This document shows positions 1 to 11,234 of a stretch of 64,000 nt of DNA, piece by piece (within the stretch, counting starts at the first letter, position 1; every line of letters starts with the position of its first letter). This DNA is from Neckera pumila (taxonomy: Eukaryota > Streptophyta > Bryopsida > Hypnales > Neckeraceae): assembly GCA_963969595.1 (NCBI GenBank), contig OZ018412.1, forward strand, positions 4,342,501 through 4,406,500, given 5' to 3'. The translations under genes were made by a program, and so were the position numbers. Under the pieces are notes generated by a model. It was not told the DNA's origin. It made no database searches and saw only the letters and a list, made by a program, of their open reading frames with translations.

Positions 1-1
1 G

Positions 2-508
2 ATCATTGGGCATATAAGAGAGCAACTGGGATCAAGTGGAATAGTCATTCCTGTTGGTATTGCTGCTAGAAAATGCAAGGAATTCTCAATAGAACGGAGT
101 AAGGAATTCATCCTTAATTTTTTGTGTTTGTACTGGGATGTTCCACGAAGTTTTGTTGCGGTTCTCCCAAGTAGGACAAATTCTCAGGAAGCAACAAAGT
201 TTGTTCCATTTTGTCTGCGAGACGCTGCGACCATTTTGTTTAGGGAACGTGAATATATTCACGGCTTGGTTCCTGCTGAAGCAAGTGCTGAGTTCGTCCT
301 CAGGGAAGCTCAAGCGTGCTCCGAAGCGTATTTTACGAATCTGGATTTCGACGCCTGTGATAAAATGAAATCTGGAGACGTACAAGGTTTTCTTGAGGCC
401 GTCTTTGAAAACCAGGTCGTGCCTGAGCCTTTGGTGAGTGGACCTGATCGAAGTCGGAGCCACTGGAAAATAATTGGACGCCTTTTTGGCAGAGGACGCG
501 GTCCTTGA
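2..508 (+). CDS. C-terminal fragment of a kinase/pseudo-GTPase paralogue (5' part outside window)
   Basis: The frame is open from base 2 to the TGA at 506-508 and gives 168 residues, with no start codon because the gene begins left of the window. Residue by residue it matches the last 163 residues of the gene at 58,770-62,062 (from residue 705), with shared stretches such as GIVIPVGIAARKCKEFSI and GLVPAEASAEFV. It therefore carries the end of the GTPase-like module and the basic tail ending LFGRGRGP. The main difference is a longer, rearranged stretch just before the tail (about 132-155), where this copy has five extra residues. No stop or frameshift is visible, so it may be functional. Its kinase part is predicted upstream of base 1. 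The biochemical role of this tail is unknown to me. Confidence 0.85.
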   Translation: MIGHIREQLGSSGIVIPVGIAARKCKEFSIERSKEFILNFLCLYWDVPRSFVAVLPSRTNSQEATKFVPFCLRDAATILFREREYIHGLVPAEASAEFVLREAQACSEAYFTNLDFDACDKMKSGDVQGFLEAVFENQVVPEPLVSGPDRSRSHWKIIGRLFGRGRGP

Positions 509-914
509 TGATCATTGCATCATGCGTATTGCTTCGCGAGACAAGCTATGACAGCCCCTCAAAGCATTTGTTGTCTCTGGACCGTCGGAGAGGAGGCTTT
601 GCATGGACATCGATAGCAGCTCATCTGCAGGAATGTGCTGTGAATGTGAGGAAGGAATTTTGAGTAGGCCCTTACTCAAAACCCGAAGGCTAGAGCCTCT
701 CGTATCGTAGCTCTTAATTTGTTTTACAAGGTGCGGTCTGATATTCCAACTAACGAACCATCTTACTTGAATTCCTACCCAAGACTCATGTTTAATAGCG
801 TTCTGCCATTAATTCTGTGGATTATACTTGAAGTTTAGACTCCTCTTTGCGCTCCTATTAAGCCTTTGTATGTAGCCCAAAGCCTTTGCGCTGGTTATGA
901 TTGCACTTTTGTAC
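509..914 (+). other. 3' UTR and flank of the left paralogue
   Basis: This stretch aligns almost base for base with 62,063-62,490 downstream of the right paralogue, including the segment GGACCGTCGGAGAGGAGGCT. The similarity stops near 914, just before the point where the right copy carries an AATAAA (about 62,498). The left copy therefore lacks that putative polyadenylation signal. No further coding sequence is seen. Confidence 0.7.
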
Positions 915-1315
915 AAATGAAAAGCCTCCCCAAGGATCTATCAAGCCTGGATGCCACTGGCTCAAAATTGGAGGCTCATTGCAACCAAGAGCATTAGGTG
1001 CTTGTATTTCTTGAGATCTCGTCATGTCAGGTTTTAGAGGATCTTCATATAATTCCCCAGTTGATCCAAAGGTCTTACTGTTCAGTGCTGTGTGTGTGTG
1101 GATGTTTTGTCCAAACAGCTTCTGATTTATCCAGTGAAACTGCTTTTAGATAAATAGATTTAGAAGCCTTTCTTTATAGTTACTTTTGATAGAAAATGAA
1201 GTATGTAACATGTTTGTACAAAGATACAAGAAAAAGTACTTTCAGATTGAAAACTGGTCCTGGGATTTTTCAAGGGTTAGGCTATAGGCATCCTATTCTT
1301 ATAATATTTAACCTT

Positions 1316-1535
1316 GGAAGGACGCAGGGGTCACTGACCTTGGAAATCAGGCTTTCTATTACTGTGTGAATCATCCACTGGGAAAATCCCAACAACACTC
1401 ATTGGAAGGTCAAACTTTTGTGCATGACCTTTACTTTTCACACAAAATTCCAAAGATGAACATTAGCACTTCTATCCTACATGCAAGGATTCCGTGTCAT
1501 CCATCGGACCATTATGGTCCACAACATCCTTCTTG
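1316..1535 (+). repeat. Dispersed ~220-bp repeat, copy 1 (others 4,140-4,325 and 4,848-5,050)
   Basis: Three same-strand diverged copies share the phrases GACGCAGGGGT (copies 1 and 3), ATTGGAAGGTCAAAC or close variants, and CACACAAAATTC. All lie in the left 5 kb. They have no long open frame in common and no recognised domain. They may be decayed pieces of one longer repeat. Confidence 0.5.
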
Positions 1536-2506
1536 GGTTAATGTCACTTATTGAGTTAATATCATTGTAAATTGTTGATGGCATTGGCATTAACTTGATA
1601 CACATTGGCAACTAATAATTTATCATCTAGTATTGATCTAATGTCCTATTCAATGCAGGATGCTAAACCTGTCAATTGAAGTGGGCCTTGCAGGATGATT
1701 TATCCCTACGAAAACATAGATGTTCTTTATTTTCAACACATGATAAAGTTCATTTGCAAATTTTAAATTCATATTTGCAATCAATGATCCCAAATTAGCT
1801 AGGAGGGGTGAAGAGCATAGATTTTACTCGGAACAAACTATGGGCTTTTTTATTACAATTACCTTGCATGGCCGAATTAAAGTGACGGGATTAGTGTCCT
1901 GCCTATTCAATTCACATTAGCATATACTCCATAATAAATATTTTGTGAGTGTAAGAGCTTCTTTCAGGTGATGAGCAACAGTGTTTATTTGCTCTCCTCT
2001 GCCGATAGCTAGCCAAGTGCGGAGTTTTCTCTTTGCTGGTTAGTTTATAGTTTGTGACATATGATAGTGCTTTGAAGAATTTGTGGGGAAACTAACAATA
2101 GAGATGGCCTACCTTGCATGTATGCTAAACAAATTGTATGTACGTGCAGGATGTACAGTTGGGTACAAACTGCTTGTTCTATCATTCAAAAAATTTCATA
2201 TTATAGGAACAAATTGAAATTTTTCATTTGCATAATTAACACTCAATTTTTATACAATCCCAACCAAGCATACCAAGTTTCAGTTTCAAAAAAGCAAAAT
2301 TTTATTTTTGGTGAATTTTTAAAATCAATTTTTATGGTTTTACATAATATTTTATTGAAAACAATTGGTGATGAATTTTTATTTATTTAATTGCATAGAT
2401 ATGTAGGAAACATTCATACGCACATTTTTCATATTAAAAAACACCCCATATAATAACAAAAATATAATCTAGGAAAAATTCAATGTGAGGTGTTATACGA
2501 TCAAAC

Positions 2507-2808
2507 ATTAGAAAAAATTTCAAGTCTCCAGAGGGCTGCTCCACAGCCCTCCGGAGGACCCTAAAATTTAGTTTTATGGGGCAAAAAATACTAATTTCTC
2601 TTATTTCTGCGCAACAGTTTTTGCTGTGACAGTGGCGCAGGAAGTGAATTTTCCGAATTAAAAAAAATAAAAAAAATAAAAAAAAAACGACAATTGACTA
2701 TTTCAGCGAGGAGTCAACGAACTTGACTACTCACCAGCAGCCATTTTGAGATTGTAGGCCAAGCTTAAAATAGGTCAATCCGGAGGGCTGCTTTTTTTTC
2801 TAATGGCT
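2507..2808. mobile_element. MITE-like element with CATTAGAAAAAA termini
   Basis: The left end reads CATTAGAAAAAAT and the right end is its reverse complement, TTTTTTTTCTAATG. Just inside lie the GC-rich motif AGGGCTGCT and, in the centre, a long A-rich tract. It has no coding capacity. No clear target-site duplication is visible, so the superfamily is not assigned. The element at 5,261-5,742 has the same termini. Confidence 0.5.
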
Positions 2809-3433
2809 TAGTGAAATAGATATCTTTATATTTTGACTAGGTTTTGCTATTTGACCTTGATATAATAACAAATTTTGTACATGTGAGCATGATGGTACAA
2901 TTACCTTGTTAAATCTAATTACAATGAAAAGGAGTTTATTGTCTAAAGATAGGACATCATCACTCCAACATTGAAATCTCTATATAGTGAAATGTGAAAC
3001 TTTTTGGGAGATGCTTGTTGAAGGATAGATGATGTTTCCTACATATCTCTACAATTGAATTAAAAAAATTAATCACCAATGTTTTTTAATGAATTATCAT
3101 GCATAACCATGAACATTAAATGAAAAAAATCACCAAAAACGGAATTTTGCTTTATTGAAATTTAAATTTGGTTGTTTGATTGGAATTTGTAAGAATTGAA
3201 TGTTAATAGTGCAAGACCAAAAAAATGCAAATTGCATTCTATATTATGTAACAAAATTAAACGGCAAAATAGGCAATTGTAAGATTATTGTACCCAATTG
3301 TATACTGAATCTCAAAAACTTTACTAGAACTAATCCAAATAGATTCTTGCCTAAAACGTAAACCTTCTAGACATGAGAGTCTAGGATTGATTTTGAATAC
3401 ACATATAAATAGCAATTCAAAAAATCATAGTTT

Positions 3434-5130
3434 ATTTTTTTCATGTCTCAAAAATGCATACTAACAGAATCTTGAGTTCTTTTTAATTGCATATAAGACC
3501 TAATCAAATCTAAGGCAAATTTAATAATATGAACTATGCTTTGGTATTTATTTGTACAATCATGGTGTAGTTCTCTTCCCTAAATTTTTGTAGAGTTGAT
3601 GCAATCTTGGAACCAAACAAAGTCTATAGTTAATTACTAAAAGTTAATTAGTCATTCTTATCATTTGTGTTCATTGTTTGGATTATTCATCTTTATTTTG
3701 ATAAAGTCTTTTGTAATTCAGAATGTCTTTGCATTATGCCATAGTAGTTATCACATAGTGGCTCTTTCAACAATTATTGCTGATGTAGATTTGACTTTCA
3801 ATGTCCAAATTAATCTTTACTTTGAATTGCAATAATATTAGAGTATTGCTCTCTATAACTGATAATTTTGAGCCTTTGATTTTATAGGTGTGAATTTTAC
3901 TATGAGGAGTTGAAAGCCAAACCTATAGACTAACAACAAGAAGAATATAATGACAAGGAACTTGAGCATAAATAACATTTTTTGGTAAATCTTTATTATT
4001 TGTGTAGTCTTGCAACCTAAGGAAGCATTTAGACTAGAAATGTATAAAACTATCTAAGCAATCCATTGATATTGCCATCTAAAAGAATTGATTTCACTTG
4101 AACTTAGTTTCAACTCCAATTGTTTGATCATTAATCTTAGACCGAGAGGTTGGTCACCGTGGAATTCATCTCTTTTAATTTATACCATGTGAATTGTTTG
4201 TTAAAAAAAGTATCCAAAAGCACTTGTTGGAGGTCAAACTACCGTGCAAGACATCTCTTTTTCATACAAAATTCTAAGGATGAACATTTACACATATGTC
4301 ATGCGTTCAATGTTCTTAGGTCTCCACATCATTACAGGGTTAAGAATTGAAGAAAGTTACATTGAAGCTTGTTCAGTTGTTTAGATTATGAGATACTCTG
4401 TAATATCTTTTGGCTCTACACCAAATAAGGAAAAGCATTACTTGAGCACAAGCTTCTAACATCTAGTACATTGATTATAATATGACAAAGATTCAATATT
4501 ATATGTTCATTTGTCCAATGTTTGTTGGCAATACAAATCTAAGCCATATTCTCTAATGTGAAATAGCTTGAACTATGATGAGAAATTAACTACACAGTTC
4601 ATTTCTTTGAAGTTGCATCATATTGACTTTTGGCTTGTTTCTCAGCAAGATTTTCTGTTCTAGATGCGCATTGTTATCACCTATGATGGTGGACCTCCAA
4701 TGACCTACTGGTCCATGCACATCCTTGCCGATTCTGCAGGACAAAAATTCTACCACACACAATTCCTTTGCAGCAACAGTGGATGAAGTTTCTGAACAGC
4801 CAACTCTCAAAATGAACACGATAAAGTACGAATTTCTTCTCAACCTTTAGAGGACGCAGGGGTAACCCTGGAAATCATCCTTTTTCATTACCGTGTGACA
4901 TCATCTACATTAAAAAATCCAAAAGTATCTATTGGAAGTCAAGCTACTGTAGAACATTTCCCTTTTCCACACAAAATTCTGAGATTGAATAATTGTTATT
5001 CTGTCCTACACCAAAGGATTCCCTCTCATTCATCGACCAGAAAATGATTGCGGTGACGTTTATGGGTTAAACCAATTCAATGCTTACAACCTATGTCTAA
5101 ACAACATTCTTATCGATTGGTGGACTGTGC
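3434..5130 (+). repeat. Segmental duplication, left copy (partner 62,994-63,990)
   Basis: Blocks 3,434-4,030, 4,510-4,840 and 5,085-5,125 match 62,994-63,605, 63,611-63,905 and 63,937-63,975 in the same order and orientation, with many substitutions and indels. Landmarks are GAGCTTGAGCATAAATAA and TTTGTCCAATGTTTGTTGG. Two copies of the ~220-bp repeat (4,140-4,325 and 4,848-5,050) are insertions relative to the partner. No intact gene is found. Confidence 0.75.
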
Positions 5131-5260
5131 CAATTCAGTTAGTTAACATCCTTCATTCACTTTTTATTACGATACAATATTATTTTCACTAGATATACTC
5201 CGTCTATGTTAATATCAATAATTTGTTAAATATAACATTTTCATTTTTAAACCTTAAAGG

Positions 5261-5742
5261 CATTAGGAAAAAGTTGAACCCTGGAAGAGGCCGTGAGACC
5301 TGAGAACGCAGGGAACGCAAGCCGAAAAAAAAAAAAAAAAAAAAAAAATTTTTTTTTTTTTTTTGCGACAGCGAACTGCAGGCGCGGAACAGCACGGAAC
5401 AGCAGGGAACAGTGCGACTGAACTGCTTAAAAAAACATTAAATTTTTTTTTTATTAAAATAAATTCAAAATTACAAAATTTTCAGATCTGACATGGCACT
5501 ACACATGCCATGTCAGACTGCAATCATTACAATTTTTATTATTTTATTATTTTTGTTTTTTTTTGTTTTTTTTTTTTATTTTTTATTATTATTTTATTAA
5601 TATTTTAAAAAAATTTATTTTTTAAATATTTTTTAAATATTTTTTAATTGTAAATCACTGTTGAGTTCCCTAGAGTTCCCTGGAGGGGAAGCTTACACTA
5701 CGAAGCAGCCCCTTCCAGGGTTCATTTTTTTTCTAATGTCTG
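5261..5742. mobile_element. MITE-like element, same termini as 2,507-2,808
   Basis: The left end CATTAGGAAAAAGTTGAACCCTGGAAG is mirrored at the right end (reverse complement CATTAGAAAAAAAATGAACCCTGGAAG). The interior has an A-run followed by a T-run at about 5,323-5,364, a palindrome GACATGGCACTACACATGCCATGTC at about 5,490, and repeated GGGAAC/GGAACAG motifs. There is no coding capacity. A target-site duplication is not clear. Confidence 0.6.
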
Positions 5743-5974
5743 GAGTGCTCAATTAGTAAAATAACATTGCATTTTTTGTGCTTTTGATATAGAAGATGCA
5801 TGAATTGATGTATACAATAGTGACAAAAGTTTGTATTCAAGCCAAATCAGATTCAATGACACATGCCACTTCCAATTTGGATCATTATTGCCTCTCTTAC
5901 ATATCTCAAAAGTTGCAAAACAGTTGTGTATTCTACGTGGTGCTATCATATATGTGCATGATAAGGTTTAGATG

Positions 5975-6906
5975 TTAACCCCTGAAGGACCATTGTCCCT
6001 TCGGGGGACAAATGCGTTTTTGGGTAGGTACCTACAGGCTGAAATTTTCTTCTGATTTTTTGAAACTTTTTTTGGAGGTAGAAAAGCTGATTAGCTTCAT
6101 GGGAATATAATTTTTTTCACAAACGGTGCTCGGGATCAAAAGTTATGACCAAAAAAGCTCAAAATAAGGGACAGCGGGCAACAAAAACAATTTGCAATTT
6201 ATTTTTTTATTTTTTTTAAGTATTTTTTTCCTCATAGATTATATTTTTGTCTATCTAGAAAGCTTTGATTCATTTCATTTGGATTTGGTATGAGAAAGTT
6301 ATGGACATTCTTGTTTTTCGGGCAGTTAGAGCATCTTTTTGAAAAAAATACTTGTAGGATTCATTTTCGAATGCAATTTTCCAAATTTTTCAGATTTGTT
6401 TTTTTTGCATGGTTTAGTTTACTTGCTAGAACAATCTCACCATTGGAATTAGTGAATTTTAATCTCACCTAAAATATATAAATATTTTAGATTTTCCTTC
6501 TATCTCATATCTACTTCTACTTAACAATTTTTTAATAATGAAAATTAAGTTTTTTTTAACTTTCTTTTTTTTGGCTAGATTCTCAACTCAATTCTCCAGT
6601 ATAAACATCAAAAGATCAAAACTCTATAGTGCAAAAAAATAAAGTTAAAAATGTCCAAAGTCAAAAAATCTAGTCCCACAATGTGCTGAAAAATTTGTTT
6701 TTTTCACTTTAAACACAGATATCTTGCAATCTATTTGGTCAAAAATTCTGAAGTTTTTTCCACATACTCTCATACTAGTTAGGTATAAGATCCTATGATT
6801 AGATGTGGAAAAAAAACATTTTTCAAATTTTTTTACTCTATGCTATAGAAATGGCAGTTTTGAGTGTTTTTTGGCAAAAAAAAGGCCTTGGTCCTTTAGG
6901 GGTTAA
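5975..6906 (+). mobile_element. TTAA-flanked piggyBac-like MITE, family B copy 1
   Basis: The left boundary is TTAA followed by CCCCTGAAGGACCATTGTCC. The right boundary is GGTCCTTTAGGGG followed by TTAA. The 4-bp TTAA duplication and the CCC terminus are the hallmark of the piggyBac superfamily. At about 930 bp it carries no transposase, so it would be non-autonomous. An inverted copy lies at 8,791-9,716. Confidence 0.75.
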
Positions 6907-8790
6907 AATGATATCCAAATGAAAGATGCTAAGTTTTGAATTATCAATCTAACGGTGTATATTATTTCATATTTTAGTACACAATTTGTATTTTAAGAGT
7001 CAAATATGATACCATATATATAGTTCCTAATAATCCATTAAAGATTGATCTTTGTTATCATATTTTATTATTCCTTATTTTTATCATTTTCTCTTTGGGA
7101 ATCTTCTTTGCATGCTACATCATGTCCCTATTCTGGCACTACCACCTATCAAGCTCACTTCCAGTATTAGTAATATCTTCAAGGTTTAGTTTATTCTATT
7201 TTAATTATGTGCACTAGAATGATTTGATTGTATAGGGAAGGAAGGGCTAACTTAATCTTGAAACACTAATCAACCCGATGAATGAATTTAAGAGAATGTT
7301 ATCAAGGTTCTATGATAACTTCATCCACATAAATCTTCTTGTGGTAAAGTCAAACCACTGTCACATTTGTTTCTTCTTTGGGAATTGGTAGAGGCCCTGA
7401 AGGCAATGATTGACAATTTGAATATTTAAAGTATCATTTAGCCATAGAAAGAAAGAATGCACTTATTTATCCAAAAATTTGACAATTTTTTGGTCAACTA
7501 CTTTGATTATAGGCCTTGTCCATCTATAGTTAAAGCGATATTTGACTTGAGAAGGAGAGGACAAGAATATTCTTTAGAAGAAAGACTTTGTAGTTTTATA
7601 CCATTATATGTTACTAGGCAAGATAATTGTGACATCCTTCATTTGTTTGAGTCAATCTTTCTTCATTATGGTGTGGTTTAATGAAGAAAGACTGACTCAA
7701 ACAAATTAATATCCTAGAAATTTTTTTTGATGAAAGACAATATTTTCCAGAATTTTTTTGAGCTGCCCGCCGAACGTTGAAAATGACATATCATCCATTA
7801 ACTTTTTAACCATATAACAAACATCTAAATTATATAAAATGTAAAAATTCTTAAAATCGGCTATTACAAAATAAAACTGCCCTATATACCTTAGTTATAA
7901 ATATTGGATCTTTTAGAGGTAAAGCACAAAAGCTATGACCAAAAACCATTGTTGGTAGTATGCAATAGAAAAATAGACATTCAAGTCTTTTTTTGCAATC
8001 ATTCAATGATATAAAATTAATAGTGCTACTACCATTAACGTATGGTGCTGAAAGCAAACTTTAGACCAAAAATATATAAATCTATATAGAATATTCTAAG
8101 AATATACTAAATACTTCATTATATTTAGAAGGCGACCAAAACTTCTCTTTTATTTTACGTGGTATTGTTCAAAAGTACAAGCAATGATTAGGTGTGTTTT
8201 TTTATTTTGGAAGAAAGTGCGAAGATGGCAATCACTGAAAATTTTGCGAAGCACTATATTTCACATTCATACATCTTTTGGACCAAAAAAATATTTTCAA
8301 TTATATTTATGCATTTTCATCCAAATTTGACATTTCAATCCTTATTTAAAATAAAAATAGAGATTTATTTTGAAATGGCACCATGGTGCCAAAAAAAGAG
8401 TTGGCATCAATATTCCTGAGGGGTAAGTGGAAATGAATGCTAATTTAAATGCTCAACTTCAAAGGACCAATGTCAAAAAACACTCAAAACTATCATTTCC
8501 ATTGTAAGGGCAAAATTTTAAAAATCAAATCTTTTGCATATCAAACCATAGGATTTTACACTAGATAAATATGAGAATCTATACAAGAAATTTTTGAAAC
8601 TTTGTAGTTATAGAATCTATAGTGCACGAGTGAATAATAGTAAATTTTTGTTAATTCTCTAATTTTTCCAAATTCTATTCTATTGAGGCTGTTAATACTT
8701 GGTTGTTACCAAGTTAGAGAACTGTATCGGAGAACTTAATCAATAGATGAATGAAAATAGATGAATGGTGCAATCTATGGTGGCGGTTAT
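6907..8790. other. AT-rich intergenic DNA with one hairpin and a family B fragment
   Basis: No gene is recognised; short open frames here have no plausible domains. An inverted repeat with 29-bp arms lies at 7,643-7,712. At about 8,455-8,620 there is a reversed, diverged fragment of the family B TTAA element (AAAGGACCAATGTCAAAAAACACTCAAAAC). Confidence 0.5.
7643..7712. repeat. Short perfect-looking inverted repeat (hairpin)
   Basis: CATTTGTTTGAGTCAATCTTTCTTCATTA is followed after about 11 bases by its near-exact reverse complement. Only one position in the arms differs (TCAATC against GACTGA). It may be a folded transcript element or a rearrangement product. Confidence 0.6.
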
Positions 8791-9716
8791 TTAACCCCTA
8801 AAGGATTGAGGCCCTTTTTCTGCCAAAAAACACTCAAAACTGCCATTTCTATAGCAAAAACTAAAAAAATTTGGAATTTTTTTTTTTCACATCTAACCGT
8901 AGGATCTTACACCTAACTAGTATGAGAGTGAATGGAAAAAATTTCAGAATTTTTGACCGCACAGATTGCAAGATATCTACGTTTAAAGTGAAAAAAACAA
9001 GTTTTTCAGCACATTGTAGGACTAGATTTTTTGACTTTGAACATTTTTAACATAAAATTTTTGCACTTCATAGTTTTGAGCTTTAAATCTTTGTAGTGGA
9101 GAATTGAGTTGAGAGTCTAGGAAAAAAAATAAAAATAAAAAAACTTAATTATCATTCTTTAAAAAATTGTTAAGTAGAAGTAGTTACGAGATAGAAGGAA
9201 AATCTAAAATATTCATATATTTTAGATGGAATTAAAATGCACTAATCCCAATGGTGAGATTGTTCTAACAAGTAATATAAACTATGGAAAAAAAAAAAAA
9301 AAAAAAATTTGAAAAATTGCATTCAGAAATGCATCCTATAAGTTATTTTTTTCAAAAAGATGCTCTAACTGCCCAAAAAACAAGAATGTCCATAACTTTC
9401 TCATAACAAATCCAAATGCAATGAATAAAAGCTTTCCAAATAGACAAAAATATAATCTATGAGAAAAAAATGTTAAAAAAAAATTCAAATTTTTTTCCAT
9501 CTTTTTTTGTTGCTCGCCGTACCCTATTTTGAGCTTATTTGGTCATAACTTTTTTTCCTGGTCACAGATTGTGAAAAAAATTATATTCCCACAAAGCTTA
9601 TCAATTTTTCTATCTTCAAAAAAACTTTCAAAAAATCACGAAAAAATTTCAGCCCATAGGTACCTGCCCAAAATCCCAAATGTCCGCCAAACTGACAACG
9701 GTCCTTTAGGGGTTAA
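8791..9716 (-). mobile_element. TTAA-flanked piggyBac-like MITE, family B copy 2 (inverted)
   Basis: It starts TTAA-CCCCTAAAGGATTGAGG and ends GGTCCTTTAGGGG-TTAA. Internally it is the reverse complement of 5,975-6,906, sharing ATCTAACCGTAGGATCTTAC on this strand. The target-site duplication is TTAA at both ends. No open frame of note is present. Confidence 0.75.
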
Positions 9717-10819
9717 CTTGTCAGCTGAAGACGGTGAAAAGGACTATTGTGAAAGGAGTATTCCCAATCTGGAAGGAAGTCCTGAGCTCCTGCGTGGTGG
9801 AGGCCGGCAGTGTATGGAGCGACAATAGCTATACTTTTGGGAGAGTTAAGTGAAGCGAGGAATTAAGTTCTATTATATTGGTGTCTGATTTTGATTGTGC
9901 TATATCAATTAATGTTAATGGAGTGGAACGGTGAAGGAAATGAGGAACAATTGTAATTTTGCGGTGAAATATAATGTGGAGATTAGGGCAAAAATTGTAG
10001 TTTTCTATTGTGCTATAGCTATCATGGTGAGTGTGCTAAAATTGTGATGAATCAATTGTGATTGCGGGTACAACTACATGTGCCAAGTCTAGATCTATTG
10101 ATGAAGATTTGTAATGTAATATCTCTATTGATGAATAAGTGAGAAGGCTTGGTTGTGTGTGGATTCAATGGTGATAACTTGTGTGAATTTACCGGGGAAT
10201 TAAATTCATATCCACTAGGAAGAATAGAAGTTGATAGTTGCAATATACAATTGGTTAAATAGAAATTCCATCCATATCAATGTTATATGTTATGAGATGA
10301 TGAAGACAAGCAAATCTTACAGGAAGTACAATGGATGTAAATATTGTTGTAAGAAGAATTATAAGGAAGAAATCTGTAGAAGTTTTATAGTTGATCTGTA
10401 TCGGAGCATACAAAAGCAAATTGAAGTGAATAAATATCTATTGAAGATGACAAGACTAAAGTGAAGAATGAAGCTGCAATTCAAACTAAAGAACAATAAA
10501 CAATAGATCTTGGATGGTGAAAAGGGAATCAAGTTAGAGATCTAAAGAGTGACATTGACAATTGATGTGATAAGTTCATTCACCTTGGTTTTAAATATAA
10601 TAAATATGAATTCTTATCTAATGATTCCTTGTCTAAGGTCAAGTGTTTCTCTTACCTTTAATTGTGCACAACTTTGGGTTGACTAGATCTCCCTAGGAAT
10701 TACCATAGTGCATCCATACCTCCCTGCAAACGAACTCAAACTATAGGAATTTATTAATGTTCATCCATTGTAAATCCTTATCTACAAACTTTGATTGCAC
10801 AGATGGCAAGATATTTGCA
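9717..10819. other. AT-rich intergenic DNA, nothing recognised
   Basis: Only short open frames without recognisable motifs, and no repeat shared with the rest of the window that I could see. Confidence 0.4.
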
Positions 10820-11060
10820 TTAAACCCTAAAGTTCTTTGACTATATGTTCACCGAGAACGCTCAAAAACTGCCATTTTAGAACAAGTACCATATTTTTGA
10901 ATTTTTTTTTTGACACATGTAACCGTAGGATCTTGTAGTATGCTGACTTGAAAACATGTGGAAAAATTTCTAAAAATTTCCACCACGTGGATTGTAAGAT
11001 ATGAGTATTTGAAATCATAGAAATTCTTTTTTTGTCCCTGCAAAAAATAGGGCAGCTGCA
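10820..11060 (+). mobile_element. Truncated TTAA element, family A left end
   Basis: TTAA at 10,820-10,823 is followed by the family A start (ACCCTAAAGTTCTTTGACTATATG) and internal phrases shared with 11,235 onward, such as ACACATGTAACCGTAGGATC and GGGCAGCTGCACTT. The similarity stops after the last motif, so the right part is missing. Confidence 0.6.
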
Positions 11061-11234
11061 CTTATTTTTTTGTAAATAGTTTGAAAGACAAAACCTAATC
11101 ATTTGGAAAGAGTTGAAAATAATTATTTTTGAGATTCAAGAGACATGATCTTGCAATTGATAAGGTTTCTTATTCTAAAATTTTAGGAGGGTATATTCTA
11201 ACAATTTTACTAAACGATCCTATGGAGGGGTTTG

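Larger units (their letters stand above)
915..3433 (-). repeat. Inverted and expanded segment relative to 62,492-62,993
   Basis: Pieces of this interval match the reverse complement of 62,492-62,993 in consistent order: 919-1,160 matches about 62,740-62,995, 2,108-2,170 matches about 62,640-62,710, and 3,300-3,433 matches about 62,500-62,640. The flanks on both sides match in direct orientation, so this is an inversion. The left version is about 2.5 kb against 0.5 kb, because about 0.94 kb and 1.1 kb of extra DNA sit between the matching pieces. The extra DNA includes a MITE-like element at 2,507-2,808 and one copy of a ~220-bp repeat at 1,316-1,535. No gene is recognised. Confidence 0.7.
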
